Positions 38,866-48,776 of a DNA stretch of 64,000 nucleotides are shown here, one piece after another. Position numbers and translations under genes: made by a program. The notes beneath the pieces are model-generated. The model saw nothing but the letters and a program-made list of their open reading frames with translations, had not been told where the DNA came from and did no database searches. Source of the DNA: Spirochaetota bacterium (GTDB lineage Bacteria; Spirochaetota; UBA4802; JAKQUI01); NCBI GenBank assembly GCA_029562645.1, contig JAKQUI010000001.1:124001-188000 (forward strand), read 5' to 3'. Every line of letters starts with the position of its first letter. Position 1 is the stretch's first letter.

Positions 38866-40119
38866 CTACGCCGGGCCCGTCCGAACGCGCCGCGCCCGCC
38901 CCGGCCGCTTTCGCCTTCCGCCCGGCAAGGGCAGCTCCCCCAGCAGCTCCTTCGACGCGAGGTATTTATCGACACACCCCACCACGAACGACTCGCGATA
39001 GCGCGGGGGCGTGAGCGTCAGCGGCCACATGTGCTTCACGATGATGTCGCGCTCAACGTCGTTGATCGCGAAGTGCGCCGTGGCGTTCTCCAGCGCGATG
39101 CGGGGATGATGGATCCCGTGGAACTTGTCGCGCGCGAGGTCGGGCTCGTCGTGATTGCGCCAATCGTACAGGAAGAAGTCGTGCAGGAGCCCGCCGCGCG
39201 CCGCCGAGTGGTAATCGAGATTGAGATACCGGCAGATGCGATACGAGAGAAACGAGACCCGGACGGCGTGCTCGTAGATCGACGAATTGTGGTGATAGAA
39301 CTCCTTGAGCCGCTTGAACTCCGGGTGATCGAGGATGTCCCGAACGATGCCCTTGTACTCCCGGTAGGCGGGCGTGCGCCCTTTGAGCTCGTCCTGTATC
39401 CGCGCGCCCACCGAGGCGAGCAGATCGTCGATCCGGCGCTTGAGGTTCTCGCTGAGGTTCGCGGTGAGCTGCCGGTTGAGATTGGGGAAGGCCCGCAGCA
39501 GCCGGCGGAAGGTGTCAAAAAAGCGCTCGACGTCCGGGTTCGCCAGCGTGACGAAATTGGCCAACAGGAAGGTGAGCCGGCGGCGGAAATCGAGCACCGC
39601 GGCCACCGAGAAGGCGATGTCGATGGCGTAATACACGGCGAAGGCCGCCGCAAACCAGCGCAGCGCCTGCTCGTCGAACCATCCCACGAAGCGGGTTACG
39701 AATGGATGCACGAATACGCTCACGCCGAAGGCGAGGGCCGTCCAGGCGACCGAATACAGCAGGCACACCCGTCCGTGAAGATTAAACCGGTTGGCGCTGT
39801 AGTCCCACAGCGTGAGATCGAACAGCCGCTCGCTCAGGAAGCCGAAGAGGTATTCCAGCGCCGTGAGCACGACGCCGATGGCCAGAAACACCAACGCCGG
39901 GTGCCACCCCGCCATGAGCGAACCCAGCGCCAGCACCAGGAGCGCCCCCATGCCGTACAGCGGCACGAACGGCCCGAAGAGAAAGCCCGCGTTCACGAAG
40001 CGGCGCTGGGTTGCAGAACGGTACGCCACCTCGACGAGCCATCCGAAAAAGGCATAGATCGCGAAGAAGGCGACCGCCGCGCCCGGGGTTTCGGGAAACG
40101 TCATCATGGTGCCCATCAT
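38866..40119 (-). CDS. CmpB-type membrane domain fused to HD domain
   Basis: 417 residues. Residues about 10-190 match the putative ABC_trans_CmpB family (FFAIYAFFGWLVEVAYRS, RRFVNAGFLFGPFVPLYG, LEYLFGFLSERLF..LWDYSANRFNLHGRVCLLYS), with five membrane helices. From about 255 an HD-type domain follows: YEHAVRVSFLSYRICRYLNL, GLLHDFFLYDW, the HGIHHPRIALENA motif and VKHMWPLT. HD proteins of this group are usually separate small proteins next to CmpB-like genes; the fusion suggests a membrane-tethered phosphohydrolase. Substrate unknown, possibly a nucleotide or lipid-linked phosphate. Confidence 0.85.
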   Translation of the reverse strand: MMGTMMTFPETPGAAVAFFAIYAFFGWLVEVAYRSATQRRFVNAGFLFGPFVPLYGMGALLVLALGSLMAGWHPALVFLAIGVVLTALEYLFGFLSERLFDLTLWDYSANRFNLHGRVCLLYSVAWTALAFGVSVFVHPFVTRFVGWFDEQALRWFAAAFAVYYAIDIAFSVAAVLDFRRRLTFLLANFVTLANPDVERFFDTFRRLLRAFPNLNRQLTANLSENLKRRIDDLLASVGARIQDELKGRTPAYREYKGIVRDILDHPEFKRLKEFYHHNSSIYEHAVRVSFLSYRICRYLNLDYHSAARGGLLHDFFLYDWRNHDEPDLARDKFHGIHHPRIALENATAHFAINDVERDIIVKHMWPLTLTPPRYRESFVVGCVDKYLASKELLGELPLPGGRRKRPGRARRVRTGPA

Positions 40120-40226
40120 TCCCTCCCGCCGTTTCGATCCGCGTACGCGCGCAAGCGCGACGAATGTGCCGAGTTAGTCGCCGCGCGCCGGCGATTGTTA
40201 CAGATCGCGGCGCGCGTACGACGCCG

Positions 40227-40781
40227 CTATCGCGCGCCGAACGAACGCGCGTACAGGTCGGCGATGGCCGCGACGGCGTCACCGGACAGATTACGCGTGC
40301 CCGTCCCGCAAAAGGTCTTGTGGGAAATGACCGGGCTGTCCTTCTGCCATTCTCCGCCGGTCCAGGTGAACCAGCCCTTCCGGTCCTGGTCGTACACGCT
40401 CACCGGGCGATTGAAGAGGCGCGCGAGCTCCACGGCCCAGCCGGTGCCGCCCTTGACGGTGTTATCGTCCTGAATCCAGCCGATGGCGAACACCTGGAAC
40501 CCCTTGTTCACCATATGATAGATCGATTGAATGACCTTGCGGATGGCGTCGACCTCCGAGAAGTTCCGCCGCATGCGCTGCGAGACGATGGCCATGCTCA
40601 CGTCGCCCTCGGCGAGCTCTTTCGGGCCCAGCGCCTGCACGCCGACGGCATGCTCCATCTTGTGGCCGTCGTACGAGAAGGTGACCTGGCTCATGCCATA
40701 TCGTTCCGCCTGCCGGCCGAATTCCGCCTCGGCGCCTTTGTGGCCGCCGCTGTACAACGTAATCTCTGATGCGTTCGTCAT
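40227..40781 (-). CDS. SLOG-like nucleotide-binding protein
   Basis: About 184 residues from the ATG at 40781. The start ITLYSGGHKGAEAEFGRQAERYG and the later GGTGWAVELARLFNRPVSVYDQ fit the glycine-rich loops of the SLOG/DprA-YpsA Rossmann superfamily, which binds nucleotides or related ligands. A tryptophan-rich C terminus follows (WFTWTGGEW). It lies 152 bp downstream of the DUF1846 gene on the same strand. Whether it senses a nucleotide signal is inference; the family is not well studied. Confidence 0.6.
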   Translation of the reverse strand: MTNASEITLYSGGHKGAEAEFGRQAERYGMSQVTFSYDGHKMEHAVGVQALGPKELAEGDVSMAIVSQRMRRNFSEVDAIRKVIQSIYHMVNKGFQVFAIGWIQDDNTVKGGTGWAVELARLFNRPVSVYDQDRKGWFTWTGGEWQKDSPVISHKTFCGTGTRNLSGDAVAAIADLYARSFGAR

Positions 40782-40933
40782 TACTGCTCCTGTGTTCTGT
40801 CCGTGATGATGATTGTTCGCGTCGATGCGGCGCATGGCCGGTCCGCGGTTCGCGACACAAGGCGGGCCGCGCCATTTTTTGTCAATGACTATACCCGCGC
40901 CGGGGACGATCCGGACGCGACGCCCGTCCGGTA

Positions 40934-42454
40934 TCACATAACGAAGAGGTTGCGGCTGGCGAACTGCGGATCGGAGGTGATGTTGACGCCCAGCTTTCGC
41001 AGGCCGTCCTCGTCGCCGGGGGTGGGCATGTGCGTGCTGTGGAGGTCGCAGCCGGCCAGGTCCGTGAGCTTCTCCATGGCCGCCTGCGCCGTCGGGTTGG
41101 TCGCGGCGCTGATGCTCAGGGCGATGAGCGTCTCGTCCAGGTTGAGGCTCACCGAGCGCTCGCCCAGGACCTTTCCCTTGAGATGGTTGATGTGGCCGAT
41201 GATCTGCGGCGAGAGCAGGTGGATGCCGTCGGGGATCCCCGCGCGCATCTTGATAGCGTTGAGGACCAGGCTGGAGGTGGCGTGCATCTGCGGCGAGTTC
41301 TTGCCGGTGACGATGGTCCCGTCCGGCAGCGCGAGCGCGGCGCCGCAGAAGACGCCCGCGTTCCCCTTGCCGTTCTGCGCCGCCTCCGCCTCCGCGGCCG
41401 CGCGGCGCGCGGGCTCCACGACCGCGCGGTCCTCGGGCTTGATTCCCAGCTCGTTCATCAGGAGCTCCACCCGCTGCAGGGTGTCCTTCCCCACGAAGCC
41501 CATGAGGTACTCGCACGAGTAGCGAAAATAGCGCCGGATGATCTCCTGGCAGGCGGCCGCGCGCACCGCGGCGTCGTCCACGATGCCGAAGCCCGCGCGG
41601 TTCACCCCCATGTCGGTGGGCGAACGGTACGACGCCGCCGCCCCGCCGATCTTCTCGAGGATGCGCTTGAGCACGGGAAAGGTCTCCACGTCGCGGTTGT
41701 AGTTCACCGCCTTCGCGTCATAGGCCTCCAGGTGGAAGGGATCAAGCATGTTGAAGTCGCCGATGTCCGCGGTCGCGGCCTCGTAGGCCATGTTCACGGG
41801 ATGCTTGAGCGGCAGGCTCCAGATGGGAAAGGTCTCGAACTTCGCGTAGCCGCTCTTCACGCCGCGCAGGTGGTCGTGATAACACTGCGAGAGGCAGGTG
41901 GCCATCTTGCCGCTCCCGGGACCGGGCCCCGTGACCACCACCAGCGGCGAGGTCGTCTCGATGTAGTCGTTCGCGCCGTAGCCCTCGTCGCTCACCACGA
42001 GATCCACGTCGGTGGGGTAGCCGCGCGTGAAGCCGTGCGTGTACACGCGCACCCCCTGGCGCTCCAGCTTGTTGCGGAAGATGCGCGCCGCGGGCTGGTT
42101 CTCGAAGCGCGTGATCACCACCCCGGTGATGCCGATCCCCCACTCCTTGAGTTCGTCGATGAGCTTGAGCGCGTCCACGTCGTAGGTGATGCCGAAATCG
42201 GCGCGCACCTTTTTGCGCTCGATGTCGCCGGCGTAGATGCACAGGATGATGTCGGCGCGGCTCTTGAGATTGCGCAGCAGGCGCATCTTCACGTTGGGAT
42301 CGAAACCGGGCAGCACCCGCGCCGCGTGGTAATCGTACATGAGCTTCCCGCCGAACTCGAGGTAGAGCTTGTCGCCCAACCGCTCCACCCGCTCCAGGAT
42401 CTCGCGCGTCTGCTCCTCGAGGTATTTTTCGTTATCGAAACCCGCGTGCGTCAT
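40934..42454 (-). CDS. DUF1846 domain protein
   Basis: About 506 residues from the ATG at 42454, the normal length for DUF1846. It has the typical VKMRLLRNLKSRADIILCIYAGDIERKKVRADFGITYD start, the RGYPTDVDLVVSDEGYGANDYIETTSPLVVVTGPGPGSGKMATCLSQCYHD segment with a P-loop-like GPGPGSGKMAT, and C-terminal PDGTIVTGKNSPQMHA. The cytoplasmic function is unknown; ATP binding by the GSGK loop is inferred. A longer frame upstream to 42604 runs through a palindromic repeat and is not likely coding. Confidence 0.9.
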   Translation of the reverse strand: MTHAGFDNEKYLEEQTREILERVERLGDKLYLEFGGKLMYDYHAARVLPGFDPNVKMRLLRNLKSRADIILCIYAGDIERKKVRADFGITYDVDALKLIDELKEWGIGITGVVITRFENQPAARIFRNKLERQGVRVYTHGFTRGYPTDVDLVVSDEGYGANDYIETTSPLVVVTGPGPGSGKMATCLSQCYHDHLRGVKSGYAKFETFPIWSLPLKHPVNMAYEAATADIGDFNMLDPFHLEAYDAKAVNYNRDVETFPVLKRILEKIGGAAASYRSPTDMGVNRAGFGIVDDAAVRAAACQEIIRRYFRYSCEYLMGFVGKDTLQRVELLMNELGIKPEDRAVVEPARRAAAEAEAAQNGKGNAGVFCGAALALPDGTIVTGKNSPQMHATSSLVLNAIKMRAGIPDGIHLLSPQIIGHINHLKGKVLGERSVSLNLDETLIALSISAATNPTAQAAMEKLTDLAGCDLHSTHMPTPGDEDGLRKLGVNITSDPQFASRNLFVM

Positions 42455-42787
42455 GTCGTCCTCGTTCGTAAAATCAGCGTTGTGGATATGGATTCCGTTG
42501 TGAAGCGCAACGGTATGGATCAACCGCCGGAGTCGCGACCCCCTCCGTCCTTCGGACACCTCCCCCGTATGAAGGGGGAGGATGGGTGGGGGTGTGCGCG
42601 ACAAAGCGAGTGTGATGGCCCTCAGCCCCTACATCGCGATGATTCATCCCATGAGAGTATCAATTATTTATGTCACATGCAACCAGCATCACCCGCACAA
42701 CAAAAAATCGCAAGTGAAATAATGAGCACGACGCACGACGGGAAAAATTGTATTGAATTCGGCCGCACCCGCCATAGGTTTGGCCGC
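42455..42787. other. Intergenic region with palindromic repeat
   Basis: 333 bp between the start of the DUF1846 gene and that of the tRNA nucleotidyltransferase, so it must hold two divergent promoters. Apart from the palindromic element at 42539-42592 I see no gene. A possible longer start of the nucleotidyltransferase at 42722 lies inside it. Confidence 0.6.
42539..42592. repeat. REP-like palindromic element
   Basis: The segment contains the inner hairpins GTCC-TTC-GGAC (42547-42557) and CCTCCCCC/GGGGGAGG (42559-42566 with 42574-42581), flanked by C-rich and G-rich outer arms. Its design resembles the element at 54438-54490. It looks like an intergenic palindromic repeat family; mobility and copy number are not known from this window. 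Confidence 0.6.
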
Positions 42788-44170
42788 ATGACCACGCCGA
42801 CCCGCATCGAACTTCCGGCCAACGCCGCACAAGACATCCGCGCCATCGTGCGCGCGATCGTCGAGAGCGGCCACGAGTGCTATCTCGTGGGCGGCTCCGT
42901 GCGCGATCTCATCCTCGGCCGGCCGGTGTACGATTTCGACTTCGCGACCGACGCCCATCCGACGGTCGTGACGAAACTCTTCCGGCGCACCGTGCCCACC
43001 GGCATCAAGCACGGCACGGTGACCGTGCTGATCCGCGACCGCGCCTACGAGGTGACCACCTACCGCGCCGACGGGACCTACCTGGACGGGCGGCGGCCGG
43101 AGAGCGTCACCTTTTCGAAGACGCTGCGCGAGGACGTCGCCCGGCGCGACTTCACCATCAACGGCCTGGCGTATGATGTACTGCGCGAGGAGATCATCGA
43201 TTACGTGGAGGGTCTCGAGGACCTGGCGCGCCGTTCCATCCGCACCATCGGCGATCCGCTCGCGCGCTTCACCGAGGACGGCCTGCGCCCCTTTCGCGCC
43301 TGCCGCTTCGCCGCCGCGCTCGAGTTCGGCATCGAGCCGGAGACCCTCGACGCCATCCCGCAGACCCTCGAGGTGGCGCGCCTGGTCGCCGTGGAGCGCG
43401 TGCGTGACGAGCTCATGAAGATGCTCGCCGCGCCGCGGCCCTCCGTGGGACTGGAGTACCTGCGTGTCTCGGGCCTCATGGACCTGGTGCTGCCCGAGCT
43501 CGCGCGCTGCCACGGCGTTTCGCAGAACAAGTACCACGTGTACGACGTCTACTATCACAGCCTCTACTCCTGCGACGCCGCGCCGGCGGAGCGGCCCGTC
43601 ATCCGGCTCGCCGCGCTCCTGCACGACCTTGGCAAGATCCCCACGCGGCGCGCGGGCGACGACGGCGAGGCGACCTTCTACAATCACGAGGTGGTGGGCA
43701 CCCGCATGGCCAAGGCCGTCATGAAGCGCCTCAAGTTCCCCGCCGAGGACATCCAGAAGGTCGCGAACCTCGTGAACAACCACATGTTCCACTACACCGA
43801 CGAGTGGACCGACGGCGCCGTGCGCCGCTTCATGCGAAAGGTGGACCTGGAGAACCTGGAGGACCTGTTCGCCCTGCGCCTGGCGGACCGGCGCGGCAAC
43901 GGGCAGCGCGACGGCCTCCCCGCCCCCATCCGCGAGCTCATGCGCCGCATCGATACGGTGATCGAGGAGGAGAACGCGATCAAGGTGACCGACCTGGACA
44001 TCAACGGACATGTCATCATGCAGGAGTTCGGGGTGGCCCCCGGCCCCATCATCGGGAAGATCTTAAACGAGCTCCTCGAGCTGGTGCTGGACGATCCCGC
44101 GCTCAACACGCGCGATGTCCTGGTGGAGCGGGCGCGGGGGATCTTCGCCCGGCTTCGGGAGGAGTCGTAG
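42788..44170 (+). CDS. tRNA nucleotidyltransferase / poly(A) polymerase family
   Basis: About 460 residues from the ATG at 42788; an ATG at 42722 is in frame. The class II nucleotidyltransferase head is clear (YLVGGSVRDLILGRPVYDFDFAT, with the DxD metal site, and RDFTINGLAYDV), followed by the RTIGDPLARFTEDGLRPFRACRFAA helical part and an HD domain (LAALLHDLGKI, FYNHEVVG). It either adds CCA to tRNA or poly(A) tails to RNA; the family cannot be separated by eye. It is a single gene here. Confidence 0.92.
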   Translation: MTTPTRIELPANAAQDIRAIVRAIVESGHECYLVGGSVRDLILGRPVYDFDFATDAHPTVVTKLFRRTVPTGIKHGTVTVLIRDRAYEVTTYRADGTYLDGRRPESVTFSKTLREDVARRDFTINGLAYDVLREEIIDYVEGLEDLARRSIRTIGDPLARFTEDGLRPFRACRFAAALEFGIEPETLDAIPQTLEVARLVAVERVRDELMKMLAAPRPSVGLEYLRVSGLMDLVLPELARCHGVSQNKYHVYDVYYHSLYSCDAAPAERPVIRLAALLHDLGKIPTRRAGDDGEATFYNHEVVGTRMAKAVMKRLKFPAEDIQKVANLVNNHMFHYTDEWTDGAVRRFMRKVDLENLEDLFALRLADRRGNGQRDGLPAPIRELMRRIDTVIEEENAIKVTDLDINGHVIMQEFGVAPGPIIGKILNELLELVLDDPALNTRDVLVERARGIFARLREES

Positions 44171-44242
44171 CGGGCGCGCCCGCAATCGGCCCCTCCAAAA
44201 ATATGTTGATTTTTATCCGGCCAGCGGAAAAATGCCGTCTTC

Positions 44243-44276
44243 ATTGGATTTGTCCAATTCTCCGACACCATATACA
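44243..44276 (+). promoter_or_regulatory. Candidate operator/promoter for sugar-nucleotide genes
   Basis: A 6-bp inverted repeat ATTGGA-4-TCCAAT (44243-44258) lies upstream of a -10-like TATACA (44271-44276), 15 bp ahead of the aminotransferase ATG. The -35 match is poor, so activation by a bound protein is possible. Evidence is weak. Confidence 0.35.
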
Positions 44277-44290
44277 GGGAGCACGCCACC

Positions 44291-45406
44291 ATGAATTTCA
44301 TCGACCTCGGCGCACAGCAGAAACGCATCCGCGATAAAATCGACGCGAACATCAAGAAGGTCCTCGACTCGAACGCGTACATCAACGGGCCCGAACTCAC
44401 GGAGCTGGAGAAGAAGCTCGGCGAGTACGTGGGCGTGAAATACGCCGTGGGCTGCGCGAGCGGCACCGACGCGCTCCTCATGCCGCTCATGGCGCTGGGC
44501 GCGGGCCCCGGCGACGCCATCTTCACCACGCCGTTCACCTTCATCGCGACGGCCGAGGTGGTGCAGATCCTCCGCGCGACCTCGGTGTTCGCCGACGTCG
44601 AGCCCGACACCTTCAACATCGACGTGAACAAGCTCGAGGACGCCATCAAGAAGACCAAGAAGGAAGGAAAGCTCCGGCCCGCGGGCATCATCCCCGTGGA
44701 CATCTTCGGCGCCTGCGCCGACTACGACGAGATCCTCGCGCTCGCGAAGCAGTACGACATGTGGGTGATCGAGGACGCCTGCCAGAGCTTCGGCGCGACC
44801 TATAAAGGTAAAAAAGCCTGCTCCTTCGGCATCGCCGGGGCGACGAGCTTCTTCCCCGCCAAGCCCTTCGGCTGCTACGGCGACGGCGGCATGATCTTCA
44901 CCGACGACAAGAAGATGTACGACGACCTCCTGTCCATCCGCGTGCACGGGCAGGGCATCGACAAGTACAATAACGTGCGCGTGGGCATCAACGGCCGTCT
45001 GGACACCATCCAGTGCGCCATCATGCTGGCCAAGTACGAGATCTTCGCCGAGGAGGTGGAGCTCCGCCAGAAGGTGGCCGCGACCTACGCCGAGCTCCTG
45101 AAGGGCGTCGTGGAAACGCCCTTCGTGAAATCGCACAACGTCTCCGCCTGGGCGCAGTACTGCGTGATGCACCCGAAGCGCGACCACATCATGGCCGAGC
45201 TCGGCAAGGAGAAGATCCCCACCGCGATCTACTATCCCAAGTCGCTCCACCTGCAGGAGGCCTTCGTGAGCCTGGGCTACAAGAAGGGAGACATGCCGGT
45301 GAGCGAGGCGATCGGCGAGAAGATCTTCGCGCTGCCCATGCACCCGTACCTCACGCGCGAGGACCAGCAAACGGTCGCCAGCGCCATCACAAAAGCGATC
45401 GGCTAG
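44291..45406 (+). CDS. DegT/DnrJ/EryC1 family sugar aminotransferase
   Basis: 371 residues. PLP-enzyme features of the family are [44 protein letters not shown] and the lysine in [15 protein letters not shown] (Lys191), which should form the Schiff base. It transfers an amino group to a keto sugar nucleotide, in the style of WbpE or PseC. It is followed after 9 bp by a UDP-glucuronate decarboxylase gene, which suggests synthesis of an amino sugar for surface polysaccharide or LPS. Confidence 0.93.
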   Translation: MNFIDLGAQQKRIRDKIDANIKKVLDSNAYINGPELTELEKKLGEYVGVKYAVGCASGTDALLMPLMALGAGPGDAIFTTPFTFIATAEVVQILRATSVFADVEPDTFNIDVNKLEDAIKKTKKEGKLRPAGIIPVDIFGACADYDEILALAKQYDMWVIEDACQSFGATYKGKKACSFGIAGATSFFPAKPFGCYGDGGMIFTDDKKMYDDLLSIRVHGQGIDKYNNVRVGINGRLDTIQCAIMLAKYEIFAEEVELRQKVAATYAELLKGVVETPFVKSHNVSAWAQYCVMHPKRDHIMAELGKEKIPTAIYYPKSLHLQEAFVSLGYKKGDMPVSEAIGEKIFALPMHPYLTREDQQTVASAITKAIG

Positions 45407-45415
45407 GGGGCGGGC

Positions 45416-46357
<942 letters not shown>

Positions 46358-46367
46358 CGATCCGACA

Positions 46368-47195
46368 ATGAAAGCGGGGATTCTGCTACGATATGTTATT
46401 CTCGCGGGATCCTTTCCCGTCATCGCACTCATCTGCTGGGCCGACGCCCAGTTTGACCCGCAGGTGTCTCTTTCGCTTCTGTACTTGATCCCCGTTGCGC
46501 TCGTCGCCTGGTTCTTCGGGCGTATCGCGGGGATCGGCATTGGCTTCACCGCGATCGTCTCCGAGGCCTACGCCACCCTTTCCGTCGTAAATCCGCAGGC
46601 GTACATGAGCATCGAACTCTGGAACTCCTTTGGCCGGATGGCGTTCTATGCGCTTATCGTGATTCTCCTGAATTACATCGCGACCCTACTCGAAAAGGAG
46701 CGGCTTTCGGCGCGTAAAGATTATCTCACCGGCCTAAATAACAGCCGGTCCTTTTACGAGCTCGCAGAGATCGAGATCGACCGTTCCCGCCGAAGCAAGT
46801 TGCCTATTACCATCGCCTATTTCGACGTGGACGGCTTCAAGCAGGTGAACGACCGCATGGGACACCCCGAGGGCGACCGGCTGCTCAAGGCGATCGCCTC
46901 GGCGCTGGGCGCGTGCGTGCGCCGGATCGACATGGCCGCGCGCCTGGGCGGCGACGAGTTCGCGGTTCTTCTGCCGTTGGACGATTTCCCGGCGGCCCAG
47001 GCGGCGATCGCGCGCATCCGCGAACGGCTCCTCGATACCGTGCGCGGGACATGGCCGGTCACCTTCAGCGTGGGAGCGATCACCTACGCCGCGCCGCCGT
47101 CGACCGTATCGGAGATGGTCACGGCCGCCGACGAGCTGATGTACGGCGTCAAGAAATCCGGCAAGAACGACATCCGGCACATCACGAAGGACTGA
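46368..47195 (+). CDS. Membrane diguanylate cyclase (GGDEF)
   Basis: About 275 residues from the ATG at 46368, 11 bp after the decarboxylase. Four hydrophobic segments fill residues 5-100, then a GGDEF domain begins (DYLTGLNNSRSFYELAEIE). The active motif GGDEF is at residues 194-198 and is preceded at the right spacing by an RxxD inhibitory site (RRID). It makes cyclic di-GMP and should be feedback-inhibited. Its position behind sugar-nucleotide genes hints at control of surface polysaccharide. Confidence 0.94.
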   Translation: MKAGILLRYVILAGSFPVIALICWADAQFDPQVSLSLLYLIPVALVAWFFGRIAGIGIGFTAIVSEAYATLSVVNPQAYMSIELWNSFGRMAFYALIVILLNYIATLLEKERLSARKDYLTGLNNSRSFYELAEIEIDRSRRSKLPITIAYFDVDGFKQVNDRMGHPEGDRLLKAIASALGACVRRIDMAARLGGDEFAVLLPLDDFPAAQAAIARIRERLLDTVRGTWPVTFSVGAITYAAPPSTVSEMVTAADELMYGVKKSGKNDIRHITKD

Positions 47196-47315
47196 TCTAC
47201 CACGCGCGGTTTTTTATCATCACCCCATCGGTTTTTGCTTGATTTTCCCGCGCGCGTGCGCATAGATGATGACCGACGAGCAGATCGCATACTGTGATGA
47301 TCCCGGAGGTCTCCG

Positions 47316-47708
47316 ATGAAACGATTACGCACGCCGCTCTTCGTGGTTCCCATCACCCTGTACCTGCTCGTCCTCTTCACCGCTCCGGGGGTCGCGGGGA
47401 TGGTCGGCTCGGCGCTCAGCGACGGGACGAGCGCCACGAGCGTCGAGCGAGACAGCCGCGTCCGCTCCGTGCAAAAGGCGCTCGAGAACAAGATCGTGAT
47501 CGAGAAGCTGCGCGCGCACGGCCTGGACGAGGGCGAGATCCGCGCGAAGCTCTCCGGGCTTTCCGACGAACAGCTCCATCTGCTCGCGCAGGCGTCCGAC
47601 CGGGCGCTTGCGGGGGGCGACGTGATCGTGATCTCGGTGGGCGGGCTCATCATCATCGTCGCCATCGTCATCGTCATACTCGCGCTCTTCCTTGACAAGA
47701 AGAGGTGA
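47316..47708 (+). CDS. PA2779 family membrane protein
   Basis: 130 residues with an N-terminal signal-like helix (PLFVVPITLYLLVLFTAPGVAG), a central helical part (VEKAL..IEKLRAHGLDEGEIRAKLSGLSDEQLHLLAQASDRALAGGD) and a C-terminal membrane helix followed by DKKR. This pattern matches the PA2779 family. It precedes a C39-like peptidase gene in the same direction, as in Pseudomonas. GGAGG is 7 bases upstream of the ATG. Function is unknown. Confidence 0.85.
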   Translation: MKRLRTPLFVVPITLYLLVLFTAPGVAGMVGSALSDGTSATSVERDSRVRSVQKALENKIVIEKLRAHGLDEGEIRAKLSGLSDEQLHLLAQASDRALAGGDVIVISVGGLIIIVAIVIVILALFLDKKR

Positions 47709-47768
47709 CGCCACGCCCGCGCCTCGCGCCGTGCTGACACCCCACGCCGAAACCGGGCGCCGATCGGC

Positions 47769-48245
47769 GTGAACGCGATCGCCGTCATCGCCACGCTCGC
47801 ACTCCTTTCCGCCGGCATGGACGTGCCCTTTGTCCGCCAGAAGCCGCACTTCTGCGGCCCCGCCGCGCTCGCCTCGGTAATGGCGTTTTTCGGCGACGCC
47901 ATCGGACAGGACGAAATCGCCCGCGCGGTCTATTCCCCATCGCTGAAGGGGGCGCTGGTGACCGACCTCGAGAACTTCGCACGGGGGCGCGGGTACAAAA
48001 CGGAACTGCGCCAGGGATCGCTCGACGATGTGCGGCGCCATATCGCGGCGCGGCGGCCGGTCATCCTCCTGGTGGACCGGGGCCTGTGGTTCGTGAGCCG
48101 GCCGCACTATCTGGTCGTCTTCGGCCGCTCCGGCGATTCGTTTATCGCTCACACCGGCGACCATGCCGGCGTCGCATTCTCGCCCGCGGAGCTGCGCTCG
48201 CTGTGGGACAAGGCGGGCAACGTGCTCCTGGTGGTGTTCCGATGA
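47769..48245 (+). CDS. C39-like cysteine peptidase (PA2778 family, peptidase part)
   Basis: 158 residues from a GTG at 47769. It has a short hydrophobic N terminus, Gln24 in PFVRQK (oxyanion hole), catalytic Cys29 in FCGPAALASVMAFFG and His113 in RPHYLVVFG. This resembles the peptidase half of PA2778-type proteins; the TPR half is encoded by the next gene. It may process a substrate in the envelope. The stop overlaps the start of the following TPR lipoprotein by 4 bp. Confidence 0.85.
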   Translation: MNAIAVIATLALLSAGMDVPFVRQKPHFCGPAALASVMAFFGDAIGQDEIARAVYSPSLKGALVTDLENFARGRGYKTELRQGSLDDVRRHIAARRPVILLVDRGLWFVSRPHYLVVFGRSGDSFIAHTGDHAGVAFSPAELRSLWDKAGNVLLVVFR

Positions 48246-48730
48246 GCGCGCAATGCGCCATCATCCTCCCGCTGCTTTCCGCGCTTCTTCTCGCGAGCGC
48301 CGGATGCGGGATCGTCCCGAAGATCGTCGTTATGCGCGATCCACTGAGCGCCGAGGAGCACAATGACCTCGGCGTGGCCTACGAGCGGAAGGGGACCTAT
48401 GCGCTCGCCGAGGACGAATACCGCGCGGCGCAGCGCAAGCGGACGGACTGGCACCTTCCGGCCTACAACCTGGGCAACCTGTATTACCGCATGCGGCGCT
48501 ACGACGACGCCGAAGAGCGCTATCGCGCGGCCATCGCGCTCGACCCCCGCTGCTCGGACTGCATGAACAACCTTGCCTGGCTGCTGCGCGAGCGCGGCCG
48601 GCTCGCCGAGGCCCGAGCGCTCGCCGAGCGCGCGCTGGCCGTCAGGAACGCGCCGGAGTACGCCGACACGCTCCGGAAAATCGCGGAGGACGAAAAGCGC
48701 CCATCGGGGAAAACGCCGGGGGGCCGATAA
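48242..48730 (+). CDS. TPR lipoprotein (PA2778 family, TPR part)
   Basis: 162 residues from the ATG at 48242. The signal peptide has lipobox SAGC (residues 19-22), then about three TPRs (HNDLGVAYERKGTYALAEDEYRAA, PAYNLGNLYYRMRRYDDAEERYRAAI, MNNLAWLLRERGRLAEARALAERAL). It likely forms one unit with the overlapping peptidase gene. The stop is within the left arm of a strong terminator. Confidence 0.88.
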   Translation: MSAQCAIILPLLSALLLASAGCGIVPKIVVMRDPLSAEEHNDLGVAYERKGTYALAEDEYRAAQRKRTDWHLPAYNLGNLYYRMRRYDDAEERYRAAIALDPRCSDCMNNLAWLLRERGRLAEARALAERALAVRNAPEYADTLRKIAEDEKRPSGKTPGGR

Positions 48731-48757
48731 AAAACCCCGCCGATGGCGGGGTTTTTT
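48729..48757. terminator. Bidirectional Rho-independent terminator
   Basis: A GC-rich hairpin (CCCCGCC-GAT-GGCGGGG) is flanked by A6 on the left and T6 on the right, so it should end both the TPR lipoprotein transcript and the convergent DUF3332 gene transcript. Confidence 0.9.
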
Positions 48758-48776
48758 ATCGTGCGCGTTGCGCAAA

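Noticed and set aside
41030-42787. Long upstream extension of the tRNA nucleotidyltransferase frame
   Set aside because: The extension is antisense to the DUF1846 gene; similarity to the family begins only at 42788.
44172-44185. 14-bp perfect palindrome after the tRNA nucleotidyltransferase gene
   Set aside because: It has no loop or T tract, so it is not a terminator, and GC-rich short palindromes arise easily by chance here.
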